Assembly (NCBI GenBank): GCA_030612585.1
Contig: JAUWNP010000256.1
Span: 1 to 5,817, forward strand
Direction of reading: 5' to 3'
Length of the DNA: 5,817 bases
Source of the DNA: Anaerolineae bacterium
Lineage (GTDB): Bacteria; Chloroflexota; Anaerolineae; B4-G1
The notes below the pieces were generated by a model. It made no database searches and was not told where the DNA came from. It worked only from the letters and a program-made list of their open reading frames with translations. Position 1 is the stretch's first letter. The number at the start of each line of letters is the position of its first letter. Positions 1-5,529 of this stretch are shown one piece after another. Made by a program: the position numbers and the translations under genes.

Positions 1-137
1 ACGCCAGTTTCTTCACCGTCTGCATCGCGACCCGCTTGGTACGATGCGCCGTCTGGTCGACCAGCATACTGCCCGTCGGGCTGTGCTTGCATCTAGTGCT
101 AGCAGGTCATCGCTAGGAAGTGATAGTTAGTCAGCTA
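1..137. other. Left-edge stretch without an identifiable gene
   Basis: Every frame is open for only part of this stretch. On the minus strand a frame runs off the window edge from an ATG at 67, reading MLVDQTAHRTKRVAMQTVKK and onward. A later ATG in that frame, at 25, begins MQTVKKLA, which resembles the MQTIEKLL start of the DUF4213-like fragment at 410. A plus-strand frame from the edge also stays open to about position 130. None is long enough to identify. Four CTAG tetramers fall within 93-138 (93, 99, 113 and 135), against roughly one per kilobase elsewhere in the window. I see no ribosome-binding site strong enough to choose a start. Confidence 0.3.
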
Positions 138-221
138 GGGATTGGAAATCCCATATATAGGGGCAAGGTTGCTCTTGCCCAGAGTTCATCGGGGAGATTG
201 CTTTGCATAGCAAAGTGCCCC
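138..221. repeat. Cluster of three short inverted repeats
   Basis: Three perfect stems follow each other within 84 bases. GGGATT (138-143) pairs with AATCCC (147-152) across 3 bases. GGGCAAG (161-167) pairs with CTTGCCC (174-180) across 6 bases. CTTTGC (201-206) pairs with GCAAAG (210-215) across ATA, and this last stem is flanked by GGGG (191-194) and CCCC (218-221), which could extend it past an asymmetric internal loop. No T-run follows any of them on either strand, so they are not standard intrinsic terminators. They lie just downstream of the truncated DUF4213-like frame on the minus strand, so an RNA 3'-end structure or a relic of a small mobile element are both possible. Confidence 0.5.
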
Positions 222-233
222 ATCAGTCAACAC

Positions 234-410
234 TTAACCACTACCCACCGGGAAGCCACCGTGGTGTCCTTCTCCTCGCAAGGTCGAGGCCAGGCCACAG
301 CGGGGTGGATCGGTCTCCAGCACCACCGACGTCCAGTAAGCGCCCACCAGAATTTGCCGCACCAGCGCGTCATTCTGCAAGATGCCCAGTAATTTTTCAA
401 TCGTCTGCAT
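234..410 (-). pseudogene. Truncated DUF4213/DUF364 family gene (N-terminal 58 residues)
   Basis: The frame begins MQTIEKLLGILQNDALVRQI and ends after 58 residues at TAA (234-236). Residues 22-50 read like the opening strands of the DUF4213 N-terminal domain: VGAYWTSVVLE, then RCGLASTLR (38-46) and a His pair (49-50). The PxxxAG/SAxELA stretch expected next is missing. Intact members have well over 200 residues and a Rossmann-like DUF364 domain, for which heavy-metal chelation has been proposed from a crystal structure. A strong ribosome-binding site, GGGAG at 421-417, lies 6 bases before the ATG, so the start looks genuine and the loss is at the 3' end. No continuation was found in the other minus-strand frames. 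It lies on the same strand as the importer, 185 bp after its ATPase gene, which suggests a former fifth operon member. A short functional protein cannot be excluded. Confidence 0.6.
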
Positions 411-595
411 CGATATCTCCCAATCTCTGATCCAAAATACCTAATCACGTGATGTCATCTGCCCGCTTTACTGTCGTCAAAGACCCCCCAAAACCCCGAC
501 ATCCCGCCACTCTAGCCGGACGCCGAGTAGTAGACGCGGGAGCATCAGGTTCACCACGTTGCGCTGTAGGCGCTTGGGGAGCTAACTCTACGATG
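411..595. other. Spacer between ATPase gene and DUF4213-like fragment
   Basis: This 185-bp gap after the ATPase stop has no clear intrinsic terminator. It contains C6-A4-C4 at 484-497 (G4-T4-G6 on the minus strand). One minus-strand frame reads LPKRLQRNVVNLMLPRLLLG and continues to a TGA at 477-479. It has a possible ATG at 545 that would give 22 residues, but the ribosome-binding site is weak and I recognise no family. It may be decayed coding sequence or chance. The absence of a terminator leaves co-transcription of the fragment at 234-410 with the importer open. Confidence 0.3.
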
Positions 596-1375
596 TTATG
601 ATAACAGAATGATACGTCTTCCGTCGACCCGAAAGACTTGCACGGGCACGCCGTAGGTTGCCGACAACTTTTCTGCCGTCAGCATCGGTTCTGCTGGGCC
701 GGCATCCAGGATCTGGCCCTCGCGCATCAAGACAGCAAACCCTGCAACCGACGAGGCCAGGTTGGGATCGTGGGTGGTCAGTACCAGCGTAATGCCCTGG
801 GCGGACAGGTTGCGCATAATGTCCAATAGCCTGCCTTGGTTGTTCAGATCCAGGTGAGCGGTGGGCTCATCCAGCAGGAGGATGCGTGGCTGTTGGGCGA
901 GGGCACGGGCGACGGTAGCCAGTTGGCGCTCGCCGCTGCTCAGGTTGGGCAGGGACTGGTTTTGGAGGTGGATCAGCCCGGCTGTGTGCAGCGCTTCTAC
1001 AGCTATCTGGTAGTCGACTTCCCCTGGCATGGACAGCGGTCCCAGGTAAGGCGCGCGACCTAACAGAACGTACTCCAACACGGAAAAATCAAAGGGAATG
1101 TGCTCGTCTTGGGGAACCAGCCCGACCATCTGGCTGCGCTCCCTCCGTGTATAGCTGTTCTGGGGACAGCCGCCCAACCGGATCGTCCCCAGTTTTGGCG
1201 CTAGGACGCCCAAGAGCAGCCGCAAGAGCGTTGTCTTGCCGGAACCGTTGGGGCCCAAGATAGCCGTAATCACACCCCCTGGGATCTCCAGGTAGATGTC
1301 ATGAAGGACGGTTCGCCTTGCGCCGTTGTAGCTGAAGGACAGGCCCGAAACGGAAAGAATCCCTTGCGTACTCAT
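596..1375 (-). CDS. ABC importer ATP-binding protein, FecE/BtuD type
   Basis: This 259-residue cytoplasmic ATPase powers import of a metal chelate, siderophore or corrinoid-like substrate through the permease encoded upstream. All nucleotide-binding motifs are present: Walker A GPNGSGKTT (41-49), Q-loop Gln89 in VPQDE, ABC signature LSSGE (145-149), Walker B ILLLDE (165-170), D-loop HLD (174-176) and switch His202 in TTHD. The length and the ending after a YGVPVQVF stretch fit the siderophore/cobalamin subfamily. Its ATG (1375) overlaps the permease stop by 4 bp (ATGA). There is no strong ribosome-binding site, so translational coupling is likely. Nothing suggests damage. The sequence supports the subfamily, but the substrate cannot be read from an ATPase. 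Confidence 0.93.
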   Translation of the reverse strand: MSTQGILSVSGLSFSYNGARRTVLHDIYLEIPGGVITAILGPNGSGKTTLLRLLLGVLAPKLGTIRLGGCPQNSYTRRERSQMVGLVPQDEHIPFDFSVLEYVLLGRAPYLGPLSMPGEVDYQIAVEALHTAGLIHLQNQSLPNLSSGERQLATVARALAQQPRILLLDEPTAHLDLNNQGRLLDIMRNLSAQGITLVLTTHDPNLASSVAGFAVLMREGQILDAGPAEPMLTAEKLSATYGVPVQVFRVDGRRIILLS

Positions 1376-2418
1376 CGCTGTATCCGGATATTCTTGCTGA
1401 GCATCATGGCGATGAATAGGGTCGCTCCAAAAAGAGAGGTCAGGATGCCCAATGGGATCTCACCCGGTAGCAGCGTACGGGCCAGGTTGTCGCACAGCAA
1501 GGCGAACATGCCGCCCAGTAGGATAGAGGCTGGCAAGGCCCGCTGGGCATCAGATCCTGTCAGGCGGCGAGCAACGTGGGGGATGAGCAAACCGATCCAA
1601 CCCACGACCCCGGCAACCGACACTACCGCCGCCGTGGCGACCACAGCAGCGACCAGGATCAGCGTCCGTTCCCGCCCCGTCGCAGCGCCCAGGGAAAAGC
1701 CGGTGTCGTCGTCCAGGGAAAGCAAGTTGAGTCGCCAGCGCATTAGGGTGACGACTGTCAACCCAATGACGACCGTAGGCAGGAGATAGAAAAAGTCGGT
1801 CCAGGTGACACCCCACAGCCCGCCTAGCATCCAGAAAACGATATCGGGCAGTTGCGTCAGCGGGTCGGCCAAGTACTTGAGCACCCCCACACCCGATGAG
1901 AACAGCGCGGAAACAGCAATGCCCGATAACACCAGGCGCAGGATCCAGCCCCCATAACGGACGCGCCGAGCCAGGGAATAGGAAAGAGCCAGGCCCAAGC
2001 AGGCAAAAAGAGCCGCAAGTACTTTGGTGAGGAAAAGAGAGGATCCCAGAAAGATGATGCTAAAGGCAGCGCCAAGTGCGGCTCCTTGTGACACGCCCAG
2101 GAAACCAGGATCGACCAGCGGATTGCGAAAGATCATCTGTAGGACTGTACCACAGGCCGAAAGCGTCATCCCCAGCAAGCAAGCGGTCAAGACCCGGGGC
2201 AGGCGCAAGTTGAGCACGAGTCGCTGGGCCATCGCGTCTTTCCACAGCGTGACTGGCGACATCCAATAGGGATCTGGGTAGCGACCGACAAAGAGGGACA
2301 GAAACAAGACGAGCAAAAAAGCCAAGCCCAAGATCAGAAACGGTTGTCTGCGTAGGGCGGAATACCATCCCGTCCTACGTTGGCTGTGGATAGCAGCGGT
2401 GTTATGGGCTGTGGTCAC
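1372..2418 (-). CDS. FecCD/BtuC-type ABC importer permease
   Basis: This 348-residue multi-pass inner-membrane protein forms the translocation channel, normally as a homodimer with two copies of the ATPase. The first membrane segment spans about residues 27-45. It is followed by family landmarks: LRLPRVLTACLLG (71-83), RNPLVDPGFLGVSQGAALGA (98-117) and, near the C-terminus, GWIGLLIPHVARRLTG (273-288) with CDNLARTLLPGEIPLGILTS (309-328). The length is normal for the family, which usually has about ten transmembrane helices. The start is GTG at 2418-2416, overlapping the binding-protein stop by 4 bp (GTGA). An AAGGGG ribosome-binding site lies 8 bases upstream, supporting this start. It sits between the binding protein and the ATPase in the standard importer order. 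Siderophore, heme, corrinoid or other metal chelates are all possible substrates. Confidence 0.93.
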   Translation of the reverse strand: MTTAHNTAAIHSQRRTGWYSALRRQPFLILGLAFLLVLFLSLFVGRYPDPYWMSPVTLWKDAMAQRLVLNLRLPRVLTACLLGMTLSACGTVLQMIFRNPLVDPGFLGVSQGAALGAAFSIIFLGSSLFLTKVLAALFACLGLALSYSLARRVRYGGWILRLVLSGIAVSALFSSGVGVLKYLADPLTQLPDIVFWMLGGLWGVTWTDFFYLLPTVVIGLTVVTLMRWRLNLLSLDDDTGFSLGAATGRERTLILVAAVVATAAVVSVAGVVGWIGLLIPHVARRLTGSDAQRALPASILLGGMFALLCDNLARTLLPGEIPLGILTSLFGATLFIAMMLSKNIRIQR

Positions 2419-3539
2419 TCAATGTTCCCCTTGAGGGTAGATATGATATGTTCCTGAATGACAGATTTGTCCATTCCGTACATCTGCTCGAAGAACTGGA
2501 TAACTTGCTGCGGCATGTCCAGGTCGGGAAAGCGGTCGGGATGGATTTTGCCGGCCAGCCAAGTCACACCCAGTATCCAACGTGGATCGGACTGGTCCCA
2601 GCTATAGATGTCGGCGGCAAAGCCGTAAATCTCCTCATCCTGCACGGCCTTGAGGGCCTGCCACTGCGGATCGGCTTTCAGCCCGTCCACAATCTCGGCG
2701 GCATCAGCGCTGTAAGAGATGACGAAAATTCGGTCGGCATCCCAAGAGGCAACTTGCTCGAAATTGACTACGGTCCAGCCATTTCCCTGCGCCGTGTCTT
2801 TCCAGAGGGGAGAGCCACCGGCCAGTTCGACCTCGATCGTCTGTATCCAGGAGGCTGGGGGGACATTGAATGCGACATCCCCGCCCTTATCGCTGCGCTG
2901 CAAAAGCAGCACGCTAGGTTTCTGCTCTGCACTCAGATCCTGCATCTTGTCGGCGATAGCATCCAGACGCGCTTGGTAAAAGGCCCGGATTTCCTCCACC
3001 CGCGCCTCGTTGCCAAAGAGCTGACCAAAGGTTCCCAAATCCCGGAAATACTGCTCCGGCGTCTCCAGATCCACATAGATCACGGGAATGTCCAACTTTT
3101 CCAGTGCATTTCCCAGTTTGTCCGCCATAAAACTGCGAAGGACGACCACGTCGGGATCCAAAGGAGCAATTTGCTCCGGCCCAGCATCAGGCTCCAGCAA
3201 CCTTTTTTCGCTGAACGTGGGATCTACAAAGGCCAGGAATCTACCGGGCTTTTGCATGCCACTGGTCATAGCAATCACACGCTCCCGGGCCTCGGGGAAC
3301 AGGTACATAGTGTTAGCCATCATGATCGTGGCCCTGCCGGCGATGACAATGCGCTGTGGCGGCTGGGCAAACTCGACGGTCCGCCCCATCGCATCCACGA
3401 CGATGAGTTCACCTGCAGCCCCGGTTGGTGCAGGCAGGGATGCTTCTGAAGGGGCCTCAGTGGCCGTGGGACCACAGGCGCTCAGTACCAAGCCTGCCAG
3501 CATTGTGACAATAATGAGGAACAGCGACGCATATTTCAT
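2415..3539 (-). CDS. Substrate-binding lipoprotein of the FecB/BtuF (periplasmic-binding type 2) class
   Basis: This 374-residue extracytoplasmic receptor captures the substrate and delivers it to the permease. The N-terminus is a lipoprotein signal: MKY, a hydrophobic core (residues 5-19), then lipobox LSAC with the lipidated Cys at 22. A Thr/Ala/Pro/Glu-rich linker follows to about residue 43. The binding domain then starts with the family pattern VVDAMGRTVEFAQPPQRIVIAG (47-68), and IAPLDPDVVVLRS (124-136) ends its first lobe. The C-terminal lobe carries SWDADRIFVIS (265-275) and a Trp-rich stretch near 313-328. The ATG at 3539 is chosen because AAGGAGAT lies 6 bases upstream. An ATG 33 bases further up would add 11 charged residues before the signal peptide and is unlikely. 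The ligand is unknown; a metal-chelate role is inferred from the family and the neighbouring DUF4213 relic. Confidence 0.92.
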   Translation of the reverse strand: MKYASLFLIIVTMLAGLVLSACGPTATEAPSEASLPAPTGAAGELIVVDAMGRTVEFAQPPQRIVIAGRATIMMANTMYLFPEARERVIAMTSGMQKPGRFLAFVDPTFSEKRLLEPDAGPEQIAPLDPDVVVLRSFMADKLGNALEKLDIPVIYVDLETPEQYFRDLGTFGQLFGNEARVEEIRAFYQARLDAIADKMQDLSAEQKPSVLLLQRSDKGGDVAFNVPPASWIQTIEVELAGGSPLWKDTAQGNGWTVVNFEQVASWDADRIFVISYSADAAEIVDGLKADPQWQALKAVQDEEIYGFAADIYSWDQSDPRWILGVTWLAGKIHPDRFPDLDMPQQVIQFFEQMYGMDKSVIQEHIISTLKGNIE

Positions 3540-3545
3540 CGTTTT

Positions 3546-3553
3546 ATCTCCTT
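3546..3553 (-). promoter_or_regulatory. Ribosome-binding site of the binding-protein gene
   Basis: The minus strand reads AAGGAGAT ending 6 bases before the ATG at 3539. This near-ideal site decides the start in favour of 3539 over the upstream in-frame ATG at 3572, which has no comparable site. It is the strongest ribosome-binding site in the importer operon, as expected for a receptor made in excess over its permease. Confidence 0.8.
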
Positions 3554-3572
3554 GTTGTTTTTTGTGCAGCAT

Positions 3573-3656
3573 TTAAGGATGAGGCATCCCCAAAATCATC
3601 TGCGCTGGAAAGTCTTTCAAAGGCAAGAACATAGTCTCTATCCCTCTGGATTTCAT
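3573..3656 (-). CDS. Possible 27-residue small ORF between padR and the importer
   Basis: Starting 14 bases after the padR stop, an ATG at 3656 opens a frame reading MKSRGIETMFLPLKDFPAQM and seven more residues, ending at TAA (3575-3573). A GAGG motif ends 6 bases before the ATG. The frame is the same as that of the downstream lipoprotein, from which it is separated by the TAA followed at once by an ATG (3572). I recognise no family. It could be a leader peptide, a genuine small protein or a chance ORF in a 131-bp gap. The same gap holds a 5-bp hairpin, GGATG (3577-3581) with CATCC (3585-3589), overlapping the end of the frame. Confidence 0.2.
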   Translation of the reverse strand: MKSRGIETMFLPLKDFPAQMILGMPHP

Positions 3657-3670
3657 GGTACGCCTCGCTC

Positions 3671-4192
3671 CTACAGGATTTCCAGACAGCGATCCAGCCA
3701 TTTGATGACAGATTCGAGTTGCCCACGACGGAACTCGAGCACCAGCCGCCGAAACTCGTCGTCGGTTTCGCCTGCGAGCTGCTCAAATCGTTTAACTTGG
3801 GCATGGCAAACGGTCTTCTGTTCAGCGACGAGTTGGTCGAGACCAGGCAAGGGTAGTTGTTGGAAAAAGTAGAGCCGGGCCAGGAACTCTACTCGGATGT
3901 GGCGCAAGTAGGGGGTTGGCTGGTGAACCCAATGCAAAAAGACCTCTTGGCCTTCAGAGGATAGATGGTATACCTTGCGCGGTGGGCGGTTGGACTGGGG
4001 CTCGGTCTGAGCTGTCACAAGACCAGCCTCTTCCAGCAGTTTGAGTTGAGCGTAGAGCTGACTCAGCCCAATCTGCCATACGCGCCCCAGGTTGCGACTG
4101 AACTCTTGATGCAGTTCGTAGCCGTGCTTGGGCTCGTTCATGAGCAGGCCCAGCAAAACTGGTTGTGGTGAGACACTCATATCACGCGGCAT
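3671..4192 (-). CDS. PadR-family transcriptional regulator
   Basis: This 173-residue protein is a DNA-binding repressor of the PadR family, which acts as a dimer and commonly responds to a small ligand. The winged-helix domain covers about residues 8-90. It has the hallmark GLLMNEPKHGYELHQEF (15-31), recognition-helix region IGLSQLYAQLKLLEEAGLV (41-59) and wing SNRPPRKVYHLSSEG (67-81). The C-terminal part (95-173) is helical, starting with IRVEFLARLYFFQQL, and resembles the Vir_act_alpha_C dimerisation domain. Neither possible start, ATG 4192 or ATG 4180 (MSVSPQPVLLGLL), has a clear ribosome-binding site. The shorter form matches the usual family N-terminus better. A consensus promoter and two palindromes lie immediately upstream, implying autoregulation. 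It precedes the importer on the same strand by 131 bp and diverges from the dehydrogenase, so both are candidate targets. Confidence 0.9.
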   Translation of the reverse strand: MPRDMSVSPQPVLLGLLMNEPKHGYELHQEFSRNLGRVWQIGLSQLYAQLKLLEEAGLVTAQTEPQSNRPPRKVYHLSSEGQEVFLHWVHQPTPYLRHIRVEFLARLYFFQQLPLPGLDQLVAEQKTVCHAQVKRFEQLAGETDDEFRRLVLEFRRGQLESVIKWLDRCLEIL

Positions 4193-4205
4193 AGATTCAA
4201 TCTAT
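4191..4205. promoter_or_regulatory. 15-bp perfect palindrome at the padR start
   Basis: ATAGATT and AATCTAT are perfect complements around a single central C (4198). The palindrome touches the first possible padR ATG (4192-4190), so if translation begins at 4180 it lies wholly in the leader. Its centre is 30 bp, about three helical turns, from the centre of the larger palindrome at 4216-4240, on roughly the same DNA face. The arm sequences differ from the larger site, so it could be a second operator, a site for another protein or a coincidence. Confidence 0.4.
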
Positions 4206-4215
4206 AATCATATTG

Positions 4216-4240
4216 TGTATATTTACATTGTGAATATACA
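4216..4240. promoter_or_regulatory. 25-bp palindromic operator, probable PadR autoregulatory site
   Basis: The arms TGTATATT (4216-4223) and AATATACA (4233-4240) are exact complements. Inside them ACA (4225-4227) pairs with TGT (4229-4231) around T4228, so 11 of 12 base pairs match. It can also be read as two tandem 12-mers of form TGT-N6-ACA (4216-4227 and 4229-4240). Known PadR-family operators are AT-rich dyads with TGT/ACA-type ends, as in the ATGT-N8-ACAT pattern described for padR itself. Placed directly downstream of the minus-strand -10 box (4251-4246), it covers the expected transcription start, where a bound repressor would block initiation. That PadR is the binding protein is inferred. 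Confidence 0.72.
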
Positions 4241-4245
4241 GACTC

Positions 4246-4273
4246 ATTATACACGCTTGCCCAGTTCTGTCAA
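4246..4273 (-). promoter_or_regulatory. Sigma-70 type promoter of padR
   Basis: On the minus strand a perfect -35 box TTGACA (4273-4268) and a perfect -10 box TATAAT (4251-4246) are separated by 16 bp. Transcription would start near 4239, inside the palindrome at 4216-4240, giving a leader of roughly 48 nt before the first padR ATG. A separate inverted repeat, TTCTGT (4265-4270) with ACAGAA (4274-4279), overlaps the -35 box. Two consensus hexamers imply strong transcription when unrepressed. No terminator was seen between padR and the importer, so this promoter may also serve the transporter genes. Confidence 0.75.
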
Positions 4274-4304
4274 ACAGAAATTGGTGGCTTGGCGGAGGCG
4301 TCGC

Positions 4305-4333
4305 TTGACAGCCTGGCAGAGAAGTTGTACACT
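4305..4333 (+). promoter_or_regulatory. Candidate promoter of the alcohol dehydrogenase gene
   Basis: On the plus strand a perfect -35 box TTGACA (4305-4310) is followed after 17 bp by TACACT (4328-4333), four of six matches to the -10 consensus. Transcription would start near 4340 and leave about 160 nt of leader before the ATG at 4501. Another possible plus-strand promoter, TTTACA (4222-4227) with CATTAT (4245-4250) at 17 bp, lies inside the PadR palindrome region. If used, it would put the dehydrogenase directly under the same operator. Confidence 0.45.
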
Positions 4334-4347
4334 TTGTCGGAGAAAGC

Positions 4348-4386
4348 TCATGGCCTACCTTTCCGGTTAGGATTTCGAGGCCATGA
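4348..4386 (+). other. Stem-loop in the dehydrogenase leader
   Basis: TCATGGCCT (4348-4356) pairs perfectly over 9 bp with AGGCCATGA (4378-4386). Inside it, CCT (4358-4360) pairs with AGG (4369-4371) around the loop TTCCGGTT, leaving an asymmetric bulge. The structure would sit almost at the 5' end of a transcript started near 4340. There is no T-run after it, so it is not an intrinsic terminator. A weaker helix with G-U pairs (4387-4392 with 4399-4404) follows at once. mRNA 5' protection, translational control or a DNA-binding dyad are possible; no known riboswitch class is recognised. Confidence 0.4.
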
Positions 4387-4500
4387 TTCCATCACAGAAT
4401 GGGGTTGTTGCATACAGTTCTAGAACGGATGCGCTTTTCGGCCAGGACAGGGTGGTCCACCGAGATTATTATGGACACGTGTGATGGAGATAATACGCAA

Positions 4501-5529
4501 ATGAAAGCAATTCGACTAATCAAACCGGGCCAACCTTTGGAACTGCAAGAGATTCCCATCCCCCAGGTCGGTCTCAGAGACGTGCTGGTGCGGGTCAAAG
4601 CGGCGGGCATCTGCCACTCGGACGTCCACTACCGGGCTGGGGTCTCGCCGGCGTACCCACTCCCACTGACGTTGGGCCACGAAGTCGCCGGTGTCATCGA
4701 ACAGGTGGGGGCGGAGGTCACCAATGTTCGAATCGGCGACCGAGTCTGCCTCCACTACATGGTCACCTGCGGTGACTGCATCTATTGCAGCCAGGGCAGC
4801 GAACAGTTCTGTACTTCGGGCCAGATGCTCGGCAAGAATCGAGACGGAGGCTACGCCGAAACCATCAGCATACCGGCCCGCAATGCCTTTCCCCTGCCGG
4901 ACGAGATCCCCTTTGAATGTGGAGCCATCATGATGTGTTCATCGGCGACCTCGTTCCACGCGCTGCGCAAGAGCCGGGTAAGGGCGGGCGAGACGGTCGC
5001 CATTTTCGGTGTCGGCGGGTTAGGTGTGTCGGCGGTGCAGTTGGCTCAGACCTTTGGGGCGTTGGACGTGTACGCGGTGGATATTAACGCCGACAAGCTC
5101 AAGATAGCCGAGAGATTTGGCGCTGTCCCAGTCAACGGGGCCGAGACCGACCCGGTGGCCGAGATCAAACGTTTGACCGGCGGCCGGGGCGTGGACGTGG
5201 CGCTAGAGTTGATCGGCCTGCCGTTGACGGTGCGACAATGCATTGAATCGCTGGCCGTCTTTGGGCGGGCGGTGGTGGTCGGCCTCAGCGACAAGACCGT
5301 CGAGGTTGACACCTACCGTGAGTTGGTATGCCGGGAAGCGGAACTCATCGGCTCGGCTGACCACCTGGCTCACGAATTGCCCACGCTCATCGAATTGGCT
5401 CGCCGGGGCACGCTGGACCTTTCCAGTGTGGTCACCGGCACCGTGCCCCTCGACGCCGATAGAATCAACGAAACGATGGATCGCCTCGAACGTTTTGGCG
5501 GCGATGTGCGCATTGTAATCACACCTTGA
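4501..5529 (+). CDS. Zinc-dependent medium-chain alcohol dehydrogenase
   Basis: This 342-residue cytoplasmic oxidoreductase should interconvert an alcohol and an aldehyde or ketone with a nicotinamide cofactor. The GroES-like catalytic domain holds the catalytic zinc ligands Cys38 (GICHSD), His60-Glu61 (GHE) and Cys146. The structural zinc lobe is complete with Cys90, Cys93, Cys96 and Cys104. The Rossmann domain carries GVGGLG (170-175), and Asp194 in YAVDIN ends the second strand, which favours NAD over NADP. The length is normal. The frame stays open upstream to an ATG at 4399, but MKAIRLIKPGQPLELQEIPI at 4501 is the family's usual beginning, and GGAG (4486-4489) precedes it by 11 bases. 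The substrate is not predictable: the family includes secondary-alcohol, polyol and cyclohexenoyl-CoA dehydrogenases. It is divergent from padR, a common arrangement for a regulator and its target. Confidence 0.93.
   Translation: MKAIRLIKPGQPLELQEIPIPQVGLRDVLVRVKAAGICHSDVHYRAGVSPAYPLPLTLGHEVAGVIEQVGAEVTNVRIGDRVCLHYMVTCGDCIYCSQGSEQFCTSGQMLGKNRDGGYAETISIPARNAFPLPDEIPFECGAIMMCSSATSFHALRKSRVRAGETVAIFGVGGLGVSAVQLAQTFGALDVYAVDINADKLKIAERFGAVPVNGAETDPVAEIKRLTGGRGVDVALELIGLPLTVRQCIESLAVFGRAVVVGLSDKTVEVDTYRELVCREAELIGSADHLAHELPTLIELARRGTLDLSSVVTGTVPLDADRINETMDRLERFGGDVRIVITP

Noticed and set aside
484..497. G4-T4-G6 tract on the minus strand as a G-quadruplex
   Set aside because: Only two long G-runs are adjacent; four suitably spaced runs are not present without stretching the definition.
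1301..1789. Plus-strand open frame across the ATPase-permease junction
   Set aside because: It is antisense to two genes with complete family motifs, is rich in Arg and Ser, and has no recognisable family or ribosome-binding site.
2448..3449. Long plus-strand open frame of 333 codons
   Set aside because: It lies wholly antisense to the well-supported binding-protein gene, and its translation shows no domain pattern. It is a shadow of the codon bias of the real gene.
3540..3670. Cobalamin or other riboswitch upstream of the importer
   Set aside because: The gap is only 131 bp and has no B12-box-like or other known aptamer pattern; only a 5-bp hairpin and the ribosome-binding site are visible.
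3544..3804. 86-codon minus-strand frame overlapping the end of padR
   Set aside because: It overlaps the padR C-terminal helices in another frame, has no family resemblance and no supporting ribosome-binding site.
4399..4500. 34-codon N-terminal extension of the dehydrogenase
   Set aside because: The extension does not resemble the family, whose members start at MKAIRL, and the ribosome-binding site at 4486-4490 fits the ATG at 4501.
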